Below are positions 24,822 through 37,488 of a stretch of 64,000 nt of DNA, in pieces (the first letter of the stretch is position 1; every line of letters begins with the position of its first letter). Origin of the DNA: Wuchereria bancrofti (Eukaryota > Nematoda > Chromadorea > Rhabditida > Onchocercidae); assembly GCA_005281725.1 (NCBI GenBank), contig SSBO01000008.1:2891680-2955679 (forward strand), in the 5' to 3' direction. The notes beneath the pieces were generated by a model. That model had not been told where the DNA came from, searched no databases, and saw only the letters and a program-made list of their open reading frames with translations. The translations under genes and the position numbers were made by a program.

Positions 24822-26702
24822 TTATATTAGTTTACGAGGTTGTAGTGGCAATGGTGGAATCCCAACTTTCCTGTACCAAATATGATAGGTAAAATACCAG
24901 CAAAGCACGGCGATTAATGCACCCATCATTTTGTGATAAATGTGGTGATAGTACAGGACCGAAATTAACAGTTCAAAATCCTGCAAAGAATGCTTAAATT
25001 AATTTAGAATGAATTTTAGCTGAGTTAAAGAAATGCATATATTACAGAAATGAAAATGGTGTTAAAAATTGATAGCGAAGATAGTTATAGGCAGGAAGTT
25101 TATTTATTCGCAAATTTTTCGGTCAAAAAAAAGATTAATCGTAAGTCGACAGAAGTGTTTGTATTAGCAATTATGCATTCTTAATAAAACAAATTACGTC
25201 TTAAGGATTCCATTACCAATCACTGAAGGAGAACTATTTTACTGATCAAATATTCCCCGAATTTCTTCCCGAAAACCAGGAACACTAAAGTAACTTTTGG
25301 TGTTTTATTGCTAAAAATGATATATTATTACCCAAAGTAGGTGAAGAACACACATAAAAACGAAAAAAATTCTGATAAGATTTTCGTTTTTAACCGACGG
25401 CATCTTTCGAGTACGATGAACTGTTGTTATGTTGCGGAATGCTAATGCCTGAAAATTGAAACATTAAATCAAAGTTGATAAAAAACATAATGAGAGATAA
25501 AAGTATATAATAATCCAAGCTGAAAACAAGATAAGGACTAGAAATTCCTGCAAATCTTTTGACAGTAACAAATAACTTACTTCTTCACATATGATAAGAG
25601 AACTGTAGATAAGGATAAAGCAATGACCACTGATATCGAAACCAGGGATCCACTTGCCACCATCAACAGCACATGATGAACGAGGACTTAGCTTAGATCC
25701 ATGGCAGAGACCTGTCATCTGTTCAAATACCACAAATCTGAAACATATGACTAGCTAGTTGCATAAAATAAACGTTACTACTGATCTCTAAATATCGTTT
25801 AGATGATCCTCGTATTGCTGATATAATAAATGGAAAACGTAGTATAATATGTAAGTTTCAGTAGTAAGGTTAAAGATAAAAAGTGAAAAGTGTAAGAAAA
25901 AAAAAACTCAAAATATAAAGTATTAAAATCTTACGAATGAGTGCAATAGTACCATATTGTTGTGGCGATTACCATACGGCTTAAATTTTTCATAATTCCT
26001 GAAATTCATGAATCCCTCCAATAGAAACATTAAAATTATAAGAAAAATTGTCAAAATCATCACTTGAACGAATAACTCCAAGAAATCTTGATTTTGATAA
26101 TTGTACTGAAAAAAAAAAAACTTTATTTTTGGAAATATATATAGAAAATATGAAACTTTAATTTAATAACATTTGCATCTTTCGACAGAAAAATGAAAAA
26201 TGATTAAATTAGCTGAAAGTAGTTGGATCTCTTAAGCTAATTGCAAAGGAACAGCTAAAGGACATACCTGACATGCTTTGCCCAATAGCAGTAGAAATAT
26301 ACCAAATAAATGGACAGACAGCGACACATGTCCAGAACCAACCCAATTTAACAAAATAACTATTCAAAATGTTATTCTTCTATAAATGTTCGATATTAAA
26401 CATTAAAAGAACAAATCTATTATTAAACGGGCAAAATTTTTGTTATTAAGAAAAAGCAAAAATTTGTCAAGCAAAAAAAAAAAAAAAGAAACCTTTACAA
26501 AATAATAGTGATTGGGTAAAGGCACATAAGCAGCGAAAAGTGATAATACAAAAACTGCCAGAAGATGGAATATAGCTTTTCGATCTGTCCTTAAGTAGAG
26601 ATATTTACGAGCAACATGTATTGATATGCCACATAGCGCATCACATGCTTCAGCGATATTTGAATGACGCTGCACAGATTGTCTATATTTAGTTCTATCC
26701 AT
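24822..26702 (-). CDS. FITM2: Fat-storage-inducing transmembrane protein (FITM/FIT2) homologue
   Basis: Seven minus-strand exons (26493-26702, 26268-26379, 26064-26105, 25935-25998, 25581-25737, 25332-25448, 24822-24980) join in phase to 286 residues (human FITM2 262). FIT2 is an ER multi-pass protein with acyl-CoA diphosphatase activity, needed for lipid droplet emergence and ER balance. Recognisable blocks are RKYLYLRTDRKA, YFVKLGWFWT, the pre-helix ATTIWYYCTHS, the signature GFDISGHCFILIYSSL (His about 181), EEALAFRN and YYHHIYHKMMGALIAV (His about 246). Both histidines correspond to the two required in FIT2. Several hydrophobic helices are evident. The upstream TIMMDC1-like gene lies on the same strand, 1.1 kb away. 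Confidence 0.92.
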
Positions 26703-27847
26703 TATTGAACATTTGATTAAAAATCTGTTAGTAGCCGAAAAAATCTGCAATAAACTCAAAATGTCTGCATTTTTCCTTTTTTTTTTTTTTGGTTGTTTAA
26801 GACTTTTACAAGTTACATATGACTTCGCAGCTCTCGAACAGAAGCTGTACATTGTTACTGCTTCAATTTATGTAATTTAAAAAAGAAAAAAAAATACCAT
26901 CTAAGCCACTGAAAAAGAAAAAAAACGATCTTTAAAAGCAAATGGAACAAATCCCATTAGGAAACACATATATTTCCATAAATCGTCAAAGATGTCCCAC
27001 TAATTTTTGCACTAGCACAATTTTTCTCTTTGCAACAAGATTCTTTCAAATCGAAATTATCTGACCGATTCATCCAGAAAATCTAATTTCTCCAAGAAAC
27101 TTTAAAAGTCGAAGGTCAGTGATATTGTTTACTTCAAGTGCTATAGTACATTATCTAAGTTCACTCAGCCCTTCCATCTTATCATGCTTTAATTTCACAA
27201 ATGTCCCAAAATGTCGTCCCGACGATTTTTTCTTCTTCGAATTCTTATCAAGGAAGTCTAATTCCAGTTGTTATAAGTTCATAATTAATCATTTCAAAAA
27301 CTACGGGTACTAAGTAAGAACAGAAAATGTATTTTTATTAGAAAAATTTTCTTTACCTAATGAAAAATTGATACTTCCCAGAAAAGTATCCATGAGAGGC
27401 ACTTACACGATCATTACCTTCCAAAATCAAATACAGAATAATTTAATAGGCACCAATAACAGAAAATCCGTACGCAATTTTAACAATATGACAAGCTGAC
27501 AATAATACAAGCAACCCTGGAAATTATATATAAAATTATATAAATTATATAGTAACAAATATTAAAATTATTATCCTACTATTATAAAACAACAATGAGT
27601 ATGTAATAATTCACGATTAATATAAAACAAATAAGTGCTGGCTAGATCAAAAACTTCCACACACATGCTAGAAATGAGAGGTGATAAAATGTCTCAATAT
27701 CACTCAACTATTTAAATATCCTGTACAACTAGTTCAAATTTATGTTATTGAAAGATAAGGACATACTTCTAAAGGTTAAGAAAGAGTCAATTAAAATTCT
27801 AGAACAGGCAATAATGTCCACTGTCACCAATTCAACAGTTCTATTTA
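26703..27847. other. Intergenic region between two minus-strand genes
   Basis: I see no exon. It contains the 5' flank of FITM and the 3' flank of the TIMMDC1-like gene. Minus-strand acceptor-like CTAACAG occurs about 28 nt before the FITM ATG. The 1.1-kb gap is longer than typical for a tight operon, so co-transcription is uncertain. Confidence 0.55.
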
Positions 27848-30467
27848 TCAAAATAATTCATCATCATCATCATCATTAATATCTTCATCTACACGACTTC
27901 TATTCAACATCCACTTTCCAAACCATTTACTCCGAATATGATGCTCTTTCATAAATTTGTACAATTCGCTTTCTCTTTCTTCCCTCAATTCGATTTCAGT
28001 GTTATTCTTAACATATTGATATGTCTCATCGATTGATAAATCGCAAAATAGAGAAGCACTAAAAATTGCCAACGATGACAACACCCTGCAAACTATTTCC
28101 ATTTCTTTATTTCAGAGTGTTTTATGTTTTGTAAGCATTCAATGGGCAAGAAGTATGCGCAAATTTTCACACGCACTAATTCCGCTTATGTTTGAAAAAG
28201 AATGAATTAATCAAAAAATTAGGAAAATCCTTAAAAAATGGAAGCAACAGAGATAGGATCTAAGTTATTTGAAGGAACAAATACGTTCACATTATTACTG
28301 ATCAACTCCACAAATCAACAAATCAAACTTAACAGAGTTTTTTACGGATCTGTTACTTTGCAAAAAGAAGCTTTTGGGAAGATGACAATTACAATTAAGT
28401 TTCGAGATTATCTAATGTACTCTATGCAAAGAAAAAACTTCATTCCTTATTTATATCATGAGCAAAAGTTTTAAATAACAAGAGAAAGGTTCTCTTCTAA
28501 ATAACTAAATATATGTAACAACAGTACAATTATATTTTAGTAAAATTTTCTTTTCATTATCTAATGTCCCATATGCAAAAAGAAAAAAAAATTGATTTAA
28601 CTATCAACAAAATCTAAGCTGATCAAACACTGCTAAGTTCTAATGCATCATGCGATACTCACACACATTGATAATGAGGGATCATGCAATAGCGGATTGG
28701 TGTTAGGACAAAAGAAGTCTCTTACTCAAACGATAAAATTTATTGAATTTACTAAACTTCTATATGTTACTGCATGCATAATACACTTTCAAATCAGAAT
28801 AAGCTATTCTAGACATAAATGATACTTAAAACACTACTAAAAAAAACCTACCCTAACATTAGTCCACTTTGCATTGCCTGTAGAGGTTTCACATTCAAAG
28901 AATAACTGAGTATAGTTGGAATAACAGCTGAAAGTTTTAATTAGTTCAATGAAAAAAACAGAAATATGCAAACAGGTAAATTATACTGAAACTTATGTAA
29001 CTTTTCATTTAATCATTTCGACAGTGGCATCTTGGTAAGGGCTGATAAGTAATTTCTAGCATCTACCCCAAGACAAACTCCAATATCGAATTGTGCTGAC
29101 ATAGCAGCATTTGCTAACTTCTTTCAATATTTGTTTGAAAATACTTACTGGTAGCGCATGGAACAGTCCAAACCGAAAAATACTTACGCCATCTTGCAAA
29201 TTCTGTTATAGAAATCCTGTAAAAGAGAAGATTAAGGAATTCTCTAGAATTTATTCTCTAGCTCATACAACTATAATCTGCTACACTTTGAAGCTATCTC
29301 TATCAACAAAAACATTCAACTTTAATACATTATGAATCCAATGTTGACGGCCATAGCAGCGCCGCTAAAAATGCTTTTCGTTAAACACTTCCTCAATCCA
29401 TTACTGACGTTACTATCCTGAAAATTTAACTTCCTTTCCATTCAGTAAACCTAAATTCAATTCACTTTGGATTCTTCCTTCGATTTTTGTAGAATTATAA
29501 TTGTGCATCAAAGACAATTAGAATGCAGTGAAATTCGATGACGCAATCAAATGAAGTACGGCTAACAACAAAAATCCTTTGGCTCGTTTTTCTGGCTTAA
29601 ATTATTCGCGTTTCCAGGAGAAAAGTGATCAACTAAAGATAAAAGAGTAACGAAATCAAATTTACAGGAAAACTTTTGTTTTGTTGATTAGCCTTTGCTA
29701 AAATCGCCCCTGTGATTACACTAAGTACAGTTTGACCAAAAAATGCTCCTTTCATGCTCTTTAACGTTATCCATTTCTCGAAATTAATATCTGCAAAAGA
29801 GTTGTAAATAAACGGAGTCACCAGAAAAAATTCTAACTTCTGATTAACCGGAAGATCAATCAATAAGCATATATGAGTACTCACCATAATTAAGGCCTTC
29901 CTACTCATTTAAAAAGTAGCTCCTAAAAAAATATTTAGAGGAAAAGTCCATGTTGGCTCAGTCTGGAATAACAGATCTCATTTAATCTTTTACTGTTCAA
30001 ATTTACTAATCAGTTAACTACGATTTAAAAAAAAAGTACTTTCATCGGTGCAAAATTCTTTCAATCTTTTGAACATATAAGATGAGGAAGAATCATTTTG
30101 TCCACTTATTGCCACATCAACAAAAGCAGAATTACTGTCGTTTACATCATCTACAATGTAGTTGCATAAAATTTCACATTTTAAAATTTCAATCTTTTCA
30201 CAATCATGTGAAATTCATTCTATAACTTGAGTGCATCATTCAATCGTATTTTCATTTCATTTTCTGGAGGAATTTGAGAGCAACTGTTATTCGAAGAATT
30301 TCCAGAAAATAATTAAATCAAGCACATAAAGAGTTAATTTCTGATATAAACAAACAAAAATGAAACTAACTACTAGCTGCTTTTAAATAACCAGACCATT
30401 TCCGCATATATAATGGACGAAATATAACCGTTGTCAGCAAGCTATTTCTATCTTCATCACCAAGCAT
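27848..30467 (-). CDS. Multi-pass mitochondrial-type membrane protein, TIMMDC1-like
   Basis: Seven minus-strand exons (30374-30467, 30040-30150, 29666-29790, 29329-29417, 29188-29216, 28852-28927, 27848-28085) join in phase to 253 residues, one of them only 29 nt. Hydrophobic segments lie at about 83-100, 126-144, 150-160 and 168-188. The C-terminal third is charged (TEIELREERESELYKF), ending in an aspartate run and ELF. By eye the order RLKEFC-DE, helix, AKANQQ, helix, SLNVKPLQAMQSGLMLG, DETYQ parallels human TIMMDC1 (RLRELFGKDE, AKQQ, NVGLRGLVAGGIIG, GETVQ), a Tim17-related complex I assembly factor of the inner mitochondrial membrane. That assignment is tentative; the gene structure is well supported. 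An in-frame TAA lies just upstream of the chosen ATG. Alternative: an unrelated four-helix membrane protein. Confidence 0.72.
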
Positions 30468-32468
30468 AACAGATTAGCCTATTAATTAAATAAAATAATT
30501 TAAGCGCTGCTTCTAGAATATAAAAGTACTGATTAATTCACAAATACATATAAGTACTGTAACTGGAAAATTAGTAATGAAGCCATTTAACAATACTGAT
30601 TAATTCACAAATACAAAAGTACCTAGTAGAAATCTAATGATCTAACAAAACAAAAAAATCTAATAAAACTATTAGTGATAAAACAAATTTTAATTAAACA
30701 AATAATAAACTTATATGTAACAAACATGTAGCACATTTTAGCTATAAAGCAATTTTAGAGATGAAAGTTAAATTTCCTATTTTAAAAAAAAAAAATAATA
30801 AATTGCTTGAATTCAATAAATGATACAAATTTATGAGTGAAATTGCTAGAACATAGATGCTGTTGTAATAGAATTCTCACAATATATAATTTCAGAATTA
30901 CTTTACAGTATAACAACGCGAGCATTGAAGAGAAACAACATAAAGTTCAAGTTAAGTTCAAATCAGACAAACATCAAAAAATGAGAGATTCAGTATGACG
31001 GAGAGTTTATTGTCACGAGACGTACTATCAACAACTTTCCACGGGCCGTCAAAGCCAAGTATTTCTTTCGGAGCGCTTTTACGGATGTTTGTTTCCCTGA
31101 ACTGATTTAGCGGGGTAGGGACAGCCGGCTGTACTAAAATAAACTTTGTTTACATCAATGAGTTAGTGATGTTATTGCGTGGAAAAAGCAATTAGGTTTT
31201 TCTTTTCAATGATAAATTCATTTTATGCATTAATTTTAAAATTTTTCAACTGTCATATCAATTGTCAGTTATTATCTGTTATCTGCTCAGTAATAAAATT
31301 GTGCTAATTTAAAATAAACATTGCCATAACTAAGCTAGTGATAAATACAATTTGGGAATGTTTCAAATTATTTATGTTTTAGCAGAAATAACATCGATGA
31401 AATTTCCAATAATAGGAATCATTTCAGAATGATGTATAAAAACGATGAAGATTGAGTGTAGGAGCGAACAATATCTGCTGCTAGAAATTATTTCGTCAAA
31501 TGAGTATTATGGTAGCAAAACGGTTAAAATTTTTATTCCATTTCTGTTTGAAATTTTTTGAGTGAATATCTCGTGTAAATTTGCATGCAATTTTTTTTTT
31601 TTTTTTTGTATTTGTGGTTGTATTTGTAGTTGCTCTCATTGCAGTGATAATTTAGTTACTTATAGTGTCGTGGATTGATCAGCTAGCTAGAAGAATTCTT
31701 GTTCATATTGAAAGTATTTCTCTTTGTGTCGAATGAATTGTGTTGAATGCTAAAGTCTGAAGGTTAGGATGAATAGTTGGACAAATAAAATCAATCATCT
31801 CGCACCGACAGAGTGTGGAAAACGTGTGACTTCAAATTTCTCATTGTTTCATATAATGTTGTAGGATTGAATATAATTTCATTTTCAGGTATTTCTCGGT
31901 TTTTCAGTGGCTTTCTAAACTGTATTGTTCAATTTTTCGAAGGGAACCTTTCAAGGTATTCTTGCTTTTCAAGATCATTCAAGAATTGGTATCCGTTGAG
32001 ATCTCGTTTTCTCAATCCTAATAGTTGTTTAAAAGTGGTGGAAATTTTCACATTAATTGAAAGTTTTTCATAATTTATTTTCAACTTCAAGTTTCCATTC
32101 TTTTCAAAGGGATTTCTTCGAATTTGTTATATCATTTTGGAATAATTCTAACAGTATATTTCTTTTTTATTTTTTACAGAGATTGGAGTCGGAAAATTGT
32201 GTGGGGAAATTAGGAACAACTAGCCAGACGTTGATTCAGCGTAAACTTGAAGAACCTGGGAATATTTGCTACAGTAATACTCAGAACAAAACAATACATC
32301 TCAAAAAGTTTGGAGAAAAGATGAATTCGCATTTATCAGTAGTTGTGAATAATTTTTCAAATAACATAATGCTAAGCGTTAGTTTCAATTTTATTTTTTA
32401 TCAAAGCATAAAATAAAACCTTTCATATATGCTTATTATATCATTTCGGCATAATTCTAACTAATAAT
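30468..32468. other. Intergenic region between divergent genes
   Basis: This lies upstream of both the TIMMDC1-like gene (-) and KGD4 (+). It carries a 22-nt block (tactgattaattcacaaata and on) at 30527 and again at 30594, an orphan coding-like segment at 30958-31133 (listed separately), and poly-T at about 31590. The KGD4 promoter and perhaps 5' UTR exons should lie toward its right end. Confidence 0.5.
30958..31133 (-). other. Orphan coding-like exon candidate
   Basis: On the minus strand, a TTTATTTTAG acceptor (ending at 31134) opens a frame of 58 codons before TGA at 30958-30960. The composition is much less AT-rich than the surroundings, and the peptide is well mixed (for example NQFRETNIRKSAPKEILG then FDGPWKVV). 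It contains no Met, so any start must lie in another exon, and I found none. I do not recognise a family. It may be a 3'-terminal exon, a remnant of a mobile element, or chance. Confidence 0.35.
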
Positions 32469-33653
32469 ATGTCAGAGATGTAAGTTTTATAGCATGCAAG
32501 TTATTTGTACGTCACTTGCTTTAGTTGTTTAGTAATCATATGAATAGAATGATATAATTATGTTAGGACTGCTTTTTGCCTTCCAGTTATCTATATGATG
32601 AGATAGCTGTATTGATTCAAGACAAGTACTATCTAGTTTTCTAATTTCCATGTCTGATTTTTTGTTTTTAGAGTCACGCGCGCAAGCCGTTAATCAAATT
32701 CGTTGGTGCTCGACTTCCACGACCTCACTATGATCGGTATATATTTTATTATTCATATTCTGAAGAAGCGGCAAAATTCCATCGATTAGTCAGAAGTATT
32801 AAAGTTATCCAAGGTTTTCCATATAGAGTTGTGATAATTGTAATAGCAATTTCTAGGTCAACCTTATCACCAGTGATATGTGAATCAGAACCTTCATCAA
32901 TATCTGGTTAGTCCTTTATGTTAATAGTATCCTGGTTCTTATTCTGATTTCATCTATACAATATTTTTAGAATTGGAACAAACTTTCGTTGTATTCAACT
33001 GAACTGGTGTGAATTAAAATAACTTATTGAATTGAGTTTAATCAATTGAACTGAGATTTTGTATGAAAAATCTTCTAGTAATCGTCTGAAATGATTTTTC
33101 TTTCGAAGAAATTTGATTTGCAGAAAAGTTGCTTTCTTCGTCGAATATATCACCATCGGCAGTAAAAACTAACATTCAACGAGGAAAATTAATTGAGGAT
33201 TGGCAACTACCTTCATTTCTTCGTCGTAAGCAAATATCCGAGGAAGAATGTCGTGCTATTAATGTAAGTTCACAATTTTTATGAATTTCAATAACTTATT
33301 TACTAGTTTACGTGGTGCAAGTTTTCTATAGCAATAAGAGCAAATGTCATCTGTAATTGAGCTTTTGAGCTTTCTTCAGTCATATTTATTTTAGATGTAA
33401 TTTCATTTCTTAAAAAACCTGTTAGTAGCTGCTTCATTTTATTCAATTTCCAACTGATTATATCGTGCAGAACCCGTATGTTTGTGTCTCTTAACGTTCG
33501 TAGCTCTGTCAATCCATATTTCTATTGACATAGACAGGTATGTGAATGTGTTAGTCTATACATGTATATATCTTGTTGTCATGGTAACTTTACATTGTTT
33601 AAATTATTTATATTTAGAGTGGTGGTGCGTATGGATTGGACAATACTTCCTGA
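32469..33653 (+). CDS. KGD4: KGD4/MRPS36, 2-oxoglutarate dehydrogenase component 4
   Basis: Five exons (32469-32479, 32674-32736, 32857-32906, 33124-33263, 33618-33653) join in phase to 99 residues; human KGD4 is 103. The protein recruits the E3 subunit to the 2-oxoglutarate dehydrogenase E1-E2 core in the mitochondrial matrix and was once listed as ribosomal protein S36. The N-terminal block ARKPLIKFVGARLPRP corresponds to human HTPLIRFPDRRDNPKP. The C-terminal block LPSFLRRKQISEEECRAINS followed by GG corresponds to LPQKYRRKLVSQEEMEFIQRGG. The middle is Ser-rich and poorly conserved, as in relatives. The 11-nt first exon (Met-Ser-Glu-Ile) was chosen because its GTAAGT donor is perfect and the phase fits; an alternative start upstream is possible. 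NDUFA9 follows on the same strand 0.9 kb downstream. Confidence 0.82.
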
Positions 33654-34545
33654 GAAAACTACTAGACGAGTTCATATCTGAAGCGTTCTGTTTCTTATTA
33701 CTAGAGCGCGCTTTATACGCCACCTCATACAGAAATAAGTGCTCAGATTTCTTCAACAAATTAACTAATAATCAATCAACGTGTTATTTTTAGTAAATTT
33801 TTGCTCAACAAATTGTTTTTCACATGGTATTGATTAGCTTTTACAGTAAAGATTAGCGGGTGATTTGGAGGGTATAATAGTCAAAAATTTATGATGTATT
33901 ATTGACTTTCTTATTTATTTATATTTTAAAGGATTTTTTTTGTGATAATATGTGTAATAACAATTATTTGCTAGACAAGTATTGAATTATGATGTTTTCG
34001 TAATTTTCGTAAAATGTTTTTTTTTCTGTGCTGTTGTGAATTTAGCTCTCAGTCTCTCATGTGCATGTATTTATTTCTTGAGTGGTAAATGTGTTAGTAT
34101 TGATTTATTTAGGAAATGCAGTGAAATTAATATTTATGGGGATTTGCCATGTACTGATTTTTTCGTTTGCTCACAATGCAAATAAATAGTACCATTTCTT
34201 TTATGAATTGCTGAACAATTATGGATATGCATTCTTTGCTTAACTATATTTTGTTTCTTCACATAATGATAATATCAATTGTTCAAGGATTAATACTAAA
34301 TTTCTTCAAATTTTGCAAATTTAATATTCGAGAGCTTACCAGTTCTGAAAAAAATGTTTTGCATTCTAGCATGAAATACAGAAATAATTTTCAAGTCACC
34401 ATATGTGTATAATGTAACAACGGAGGTGTTGACGGTCCTAATTTGGTTCTAGTGGTTTGGGTTTTTTTATAAAATTGAAATTCGTACATGTATTTGTAGG
34501 TTTCTCAAAACAAAGATTTTCAAATTATTTTTGCAGGAGCTGAAA
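33654..34545. other. Intergenic region between KGD4 and NDUFA9
   Basis: No exon is seen. It ends with TTATTTTTGCAG at 34525-34536, an acceptor 9 nt before the NDUFA9 ATG, which suits spliced-leader addition to a downstream gene. Whether KGD4 and NDUFA9 share a transcript cannot be told from sequence. Confidence 0.55.
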
Positions 34546-37488
34546 ATGCTCGTTGTTGGCAGTATCCGACGATGTCGTATATTAGGTATTGAAGGTAGCC
34601 TTTGCAAGGCACTTTATTGTAGCACATCAGCCACTCAGCTTGATTTACCGAAACCGAGTCCAACGAGTAAACTTGCTGCATTCAGAAAGGTAAACATTAT
34701 TAAACTACAAGAATTTTGGTGTAAAACACATTTCTGTTTTTATCAGCTTTAATTTTTGGCTTTTTCTAACATGCATTACAGGGCACAGGTGGTCGATGCA
34801 GCTTCTCTGGCAACGTTGTAACTGTTTTCGGTTGTACTGGATTATTGGGGAAATTATTGATAAATAGACTTGCCAAAGAGGGTCATCAAATTATTTTGCC
34901 AAGTCGACAGGAACCATATTACACTCGACAACTAAGAGTTTGTTTCCTCGTTTTGGTTATTCTGTTGGGTAAAGAATTTTTGAAATGAAAGATATTTTTC
35001 TTCTTTTGTTTTTGAGAAGCCTAAAATATGAGATATTGCACATTTAGTTTACAAAAATCATTTTATTTGATTGTTATGTAGGTGTCAAAAATCTATGTAA
35101 GAATTTTTTCATCTTAAAAGCAAATCTGATAATTTAGATATATGGTGAACTTGGTCAAGTATTGCTATTACCATTTCAATTAAAAGATGAGGAAAGTATT
35201 CGACAGGCTATTAGATACAGCAATGTAGTTGTAAATTTAATTGGTGCAAGATACGAAACAAAAAACTATTCATTTGAAGAGACTCATGTTGAAGGAGCTC
35301 GACGAATTGCTCGGATTGCCAAAGAAATGGGAATTCAAAAGTCAGCGTCACAATTTTGTTGAAATTTGAAGTTTAAATTTCAGTTGTATTAAATATTGAT
35401 AGGAAATTTCAAAAAAATCGGCAGAATCGTGAATGCTACGATCTTTTTTCAGATTCATTCACATGTCGGCAATGAATGCTTCTAAGAATACTCCACCGAC
35501 ACTGTTCAATAAACCATCGCAATTCCTTCGTACCAAAGGACTTGGCGAAGAAGTTGTCCGTGAAGAATTCCCAAGCGCTACTATCATAAGGTTCTAAATT
35601 TCTAGGAAGTTATTCTCTTTTTAAAATTCTAATAGTGCTAACAAAGAGTTAAAACAGGATAGAAATTACTATTTATGATGCTTTTATTTGAAATATTCTA
35701 CATCATTTGAAGTATTCAGGTTGGTACATATCTACCGTTGTCTATTAGCTACAAAAGTTTGTGTAAAACTAATCAGCTTAAATTTATACATAAAATTTTT
35801 TAATGCACTGAAATTTCAGACCAGGAATGATGTATGGAGGAAATTACGATGCATTTATTAATTATTTTCTAGCAGTTCAGCGCATTCCATACAGAAGCGT
35901 GATTTACGTGTACAAGAAAGGCGAGCATACATACAAAATGCCCATTTGGGTAATATTCTTATGCTTTAGATATAAAATAAATTTCAAATTTCATTAATGC
36001 TGCAAATATATATTTACAAGAATTGCAATCTAATTGAAGATCACGTTATTCTATTAGTATAGCATTGCATACATGTAGATACCTTGATTTTTATGCGTAG
36101 TAATTAGGCATTTTTAACGTATTTGTTATGTGATAGGAAAGGAAAGGAAATGGAATGTGTTTTCGTTTCTTCTAAAGTAACGACAAGTCCATTTCTACAA
36201 TCTCAATGTAAATTCAGCATTGATTATCTAGTCAGAAATTTGCTTTACTATTTTCCAAAATGATGTTTTAGATTATTGAGATTTTTTGTTGTTCTCTTTG
36301 CTACTTCTAATCATTTATATCTGAAAGAGGTGTACAGTGGCGATATTACTTATAGGTTGGTGATGTGTCAAAAGGTGTTGAGAGAACTATCGTAGATCCA
36401 CATTCTATTGGTAAAACATACGAATTTGTTGGACCACACTGTTATAAACTGTCTGAATTAATTGACTATATGTATGATCGAGCTCATCTATCATCACGTT
36501 TCTTGCATCGAAATTATCGCCGTCGGAGTCTAAATTACTTATATAGGTATTAAATTTTTTTTTCTCATACAATTTGGTTTATATACATTATTACTATGTA
36601 GAGTAACAGTGCTTAGTACAATTGAAGTATGATAAAATGACATGTCGAAAATTTTAAGCATATCGAAAATACTTCTGCATACTAAATTAGACGAAATGAT
36701 ATTATAACTGGTAGAATGAGATTTTTGCAGACATATATTGCTGCCATGTGCAAATAATTGGATATTTATGAAAGGTAGTGAGTAATGTTTAAATCTATGC
36801 TTATTGCAGGGCATATGTAGCTGCTGTTGAATTACCATTCAAGTTCTTCCGTAATCCATCACCACTTAGCATAGAATGGATTCGAGTGGTTGAGTGTACA
36901 AGTGATGTACTTACTGGATGTCCAACATTACAGGATCTTGGGATTACTCGGCTTGTTGAATTCGAATTAACAGGTGGAAAACACGCATACTTGTAAGTTA
37001 CAACACCGTTTAGTATCTGTGTTTATTAACATTCATCTTGCTTAATATTTTACTGTTGCAATTAATTTTATAAGAGATTTTTGATCATTTTTTTGCATTG
37101 AATACTAAATATATCACTAATTTCTTATTTAGTTTTACTTGTTAGTTTCGGTCCTAATCCAAGGCTGTATAATGGTTTAAATCGTATGATCAACTAATTA
37201 TAGTGTAGGGTGGTCTTGTAGCTATCTATTGTCTTTTAAACTTTTTATGCTAATTTTGTTTCATTGTATATTGAATTTTTTGTGTCGATTTTTCAACTGA
37301 GAAAATGCAATTTATGAAACTATATACTAATATATTTTCTTGATCTCAGCTGTGTGAATCATTACAACGAGCACGAGGTCACTGAACCATATCCACTGCC
37401 ACTTCGATCACCACCTTTATATGCAAATATAAAGCCAAGTGATGAAATTGTTACTGAATCGAAACCGTTTACCATGAGTACCGGATAA
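34546..37488 (+). CDS. NDUFA9: NDUFA9, complex I 39-kDa subunit
   Basis: Eight exons (34546-34689, 34782-34937, 35138-35340, 35453-35590, 35820-35949, 36356-36546, 36810-36992, 37350-37488) join in phase to 427 residues. NDUFA9 is an accessory subunit at the hinge of the peripheral arm of mitochondrial NADH:ubiquinone oxidoreductase, built on an atypical short-chain dehydrogenase fold that holds NADPH. Residues 1-45 are Arg/Ser/Cys-rich, fitting a matrix transit peptide. The Rossmann motif [14 protein letters not shown] (Gly about 65, 68 and 71) follows, then [31 protein letters not shown] and SATIIRPGMMYG, all close to human NDUFA9. The start follows a TTTTTGCAG acceptor by 9 nt. A possible AATAAA lies at 37907. 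The protein is about 50 residues longer than human (377), mainly at the C-terminus. Confidence 0.95.

Noticed and set aside
28238..28474. 78-codon plus-strand frame
   Set aside because: It lies in an intron of the opposite-strand TIMMDC1-like gene, with no domain and no splice support.
29885..29900. 16-nt microexon in the TIMMDC1-like gene
   Set aside because: It has plausible splice signals, but exon 30040-30150 joins 29666-29790 directly in phase, so it is not needed.
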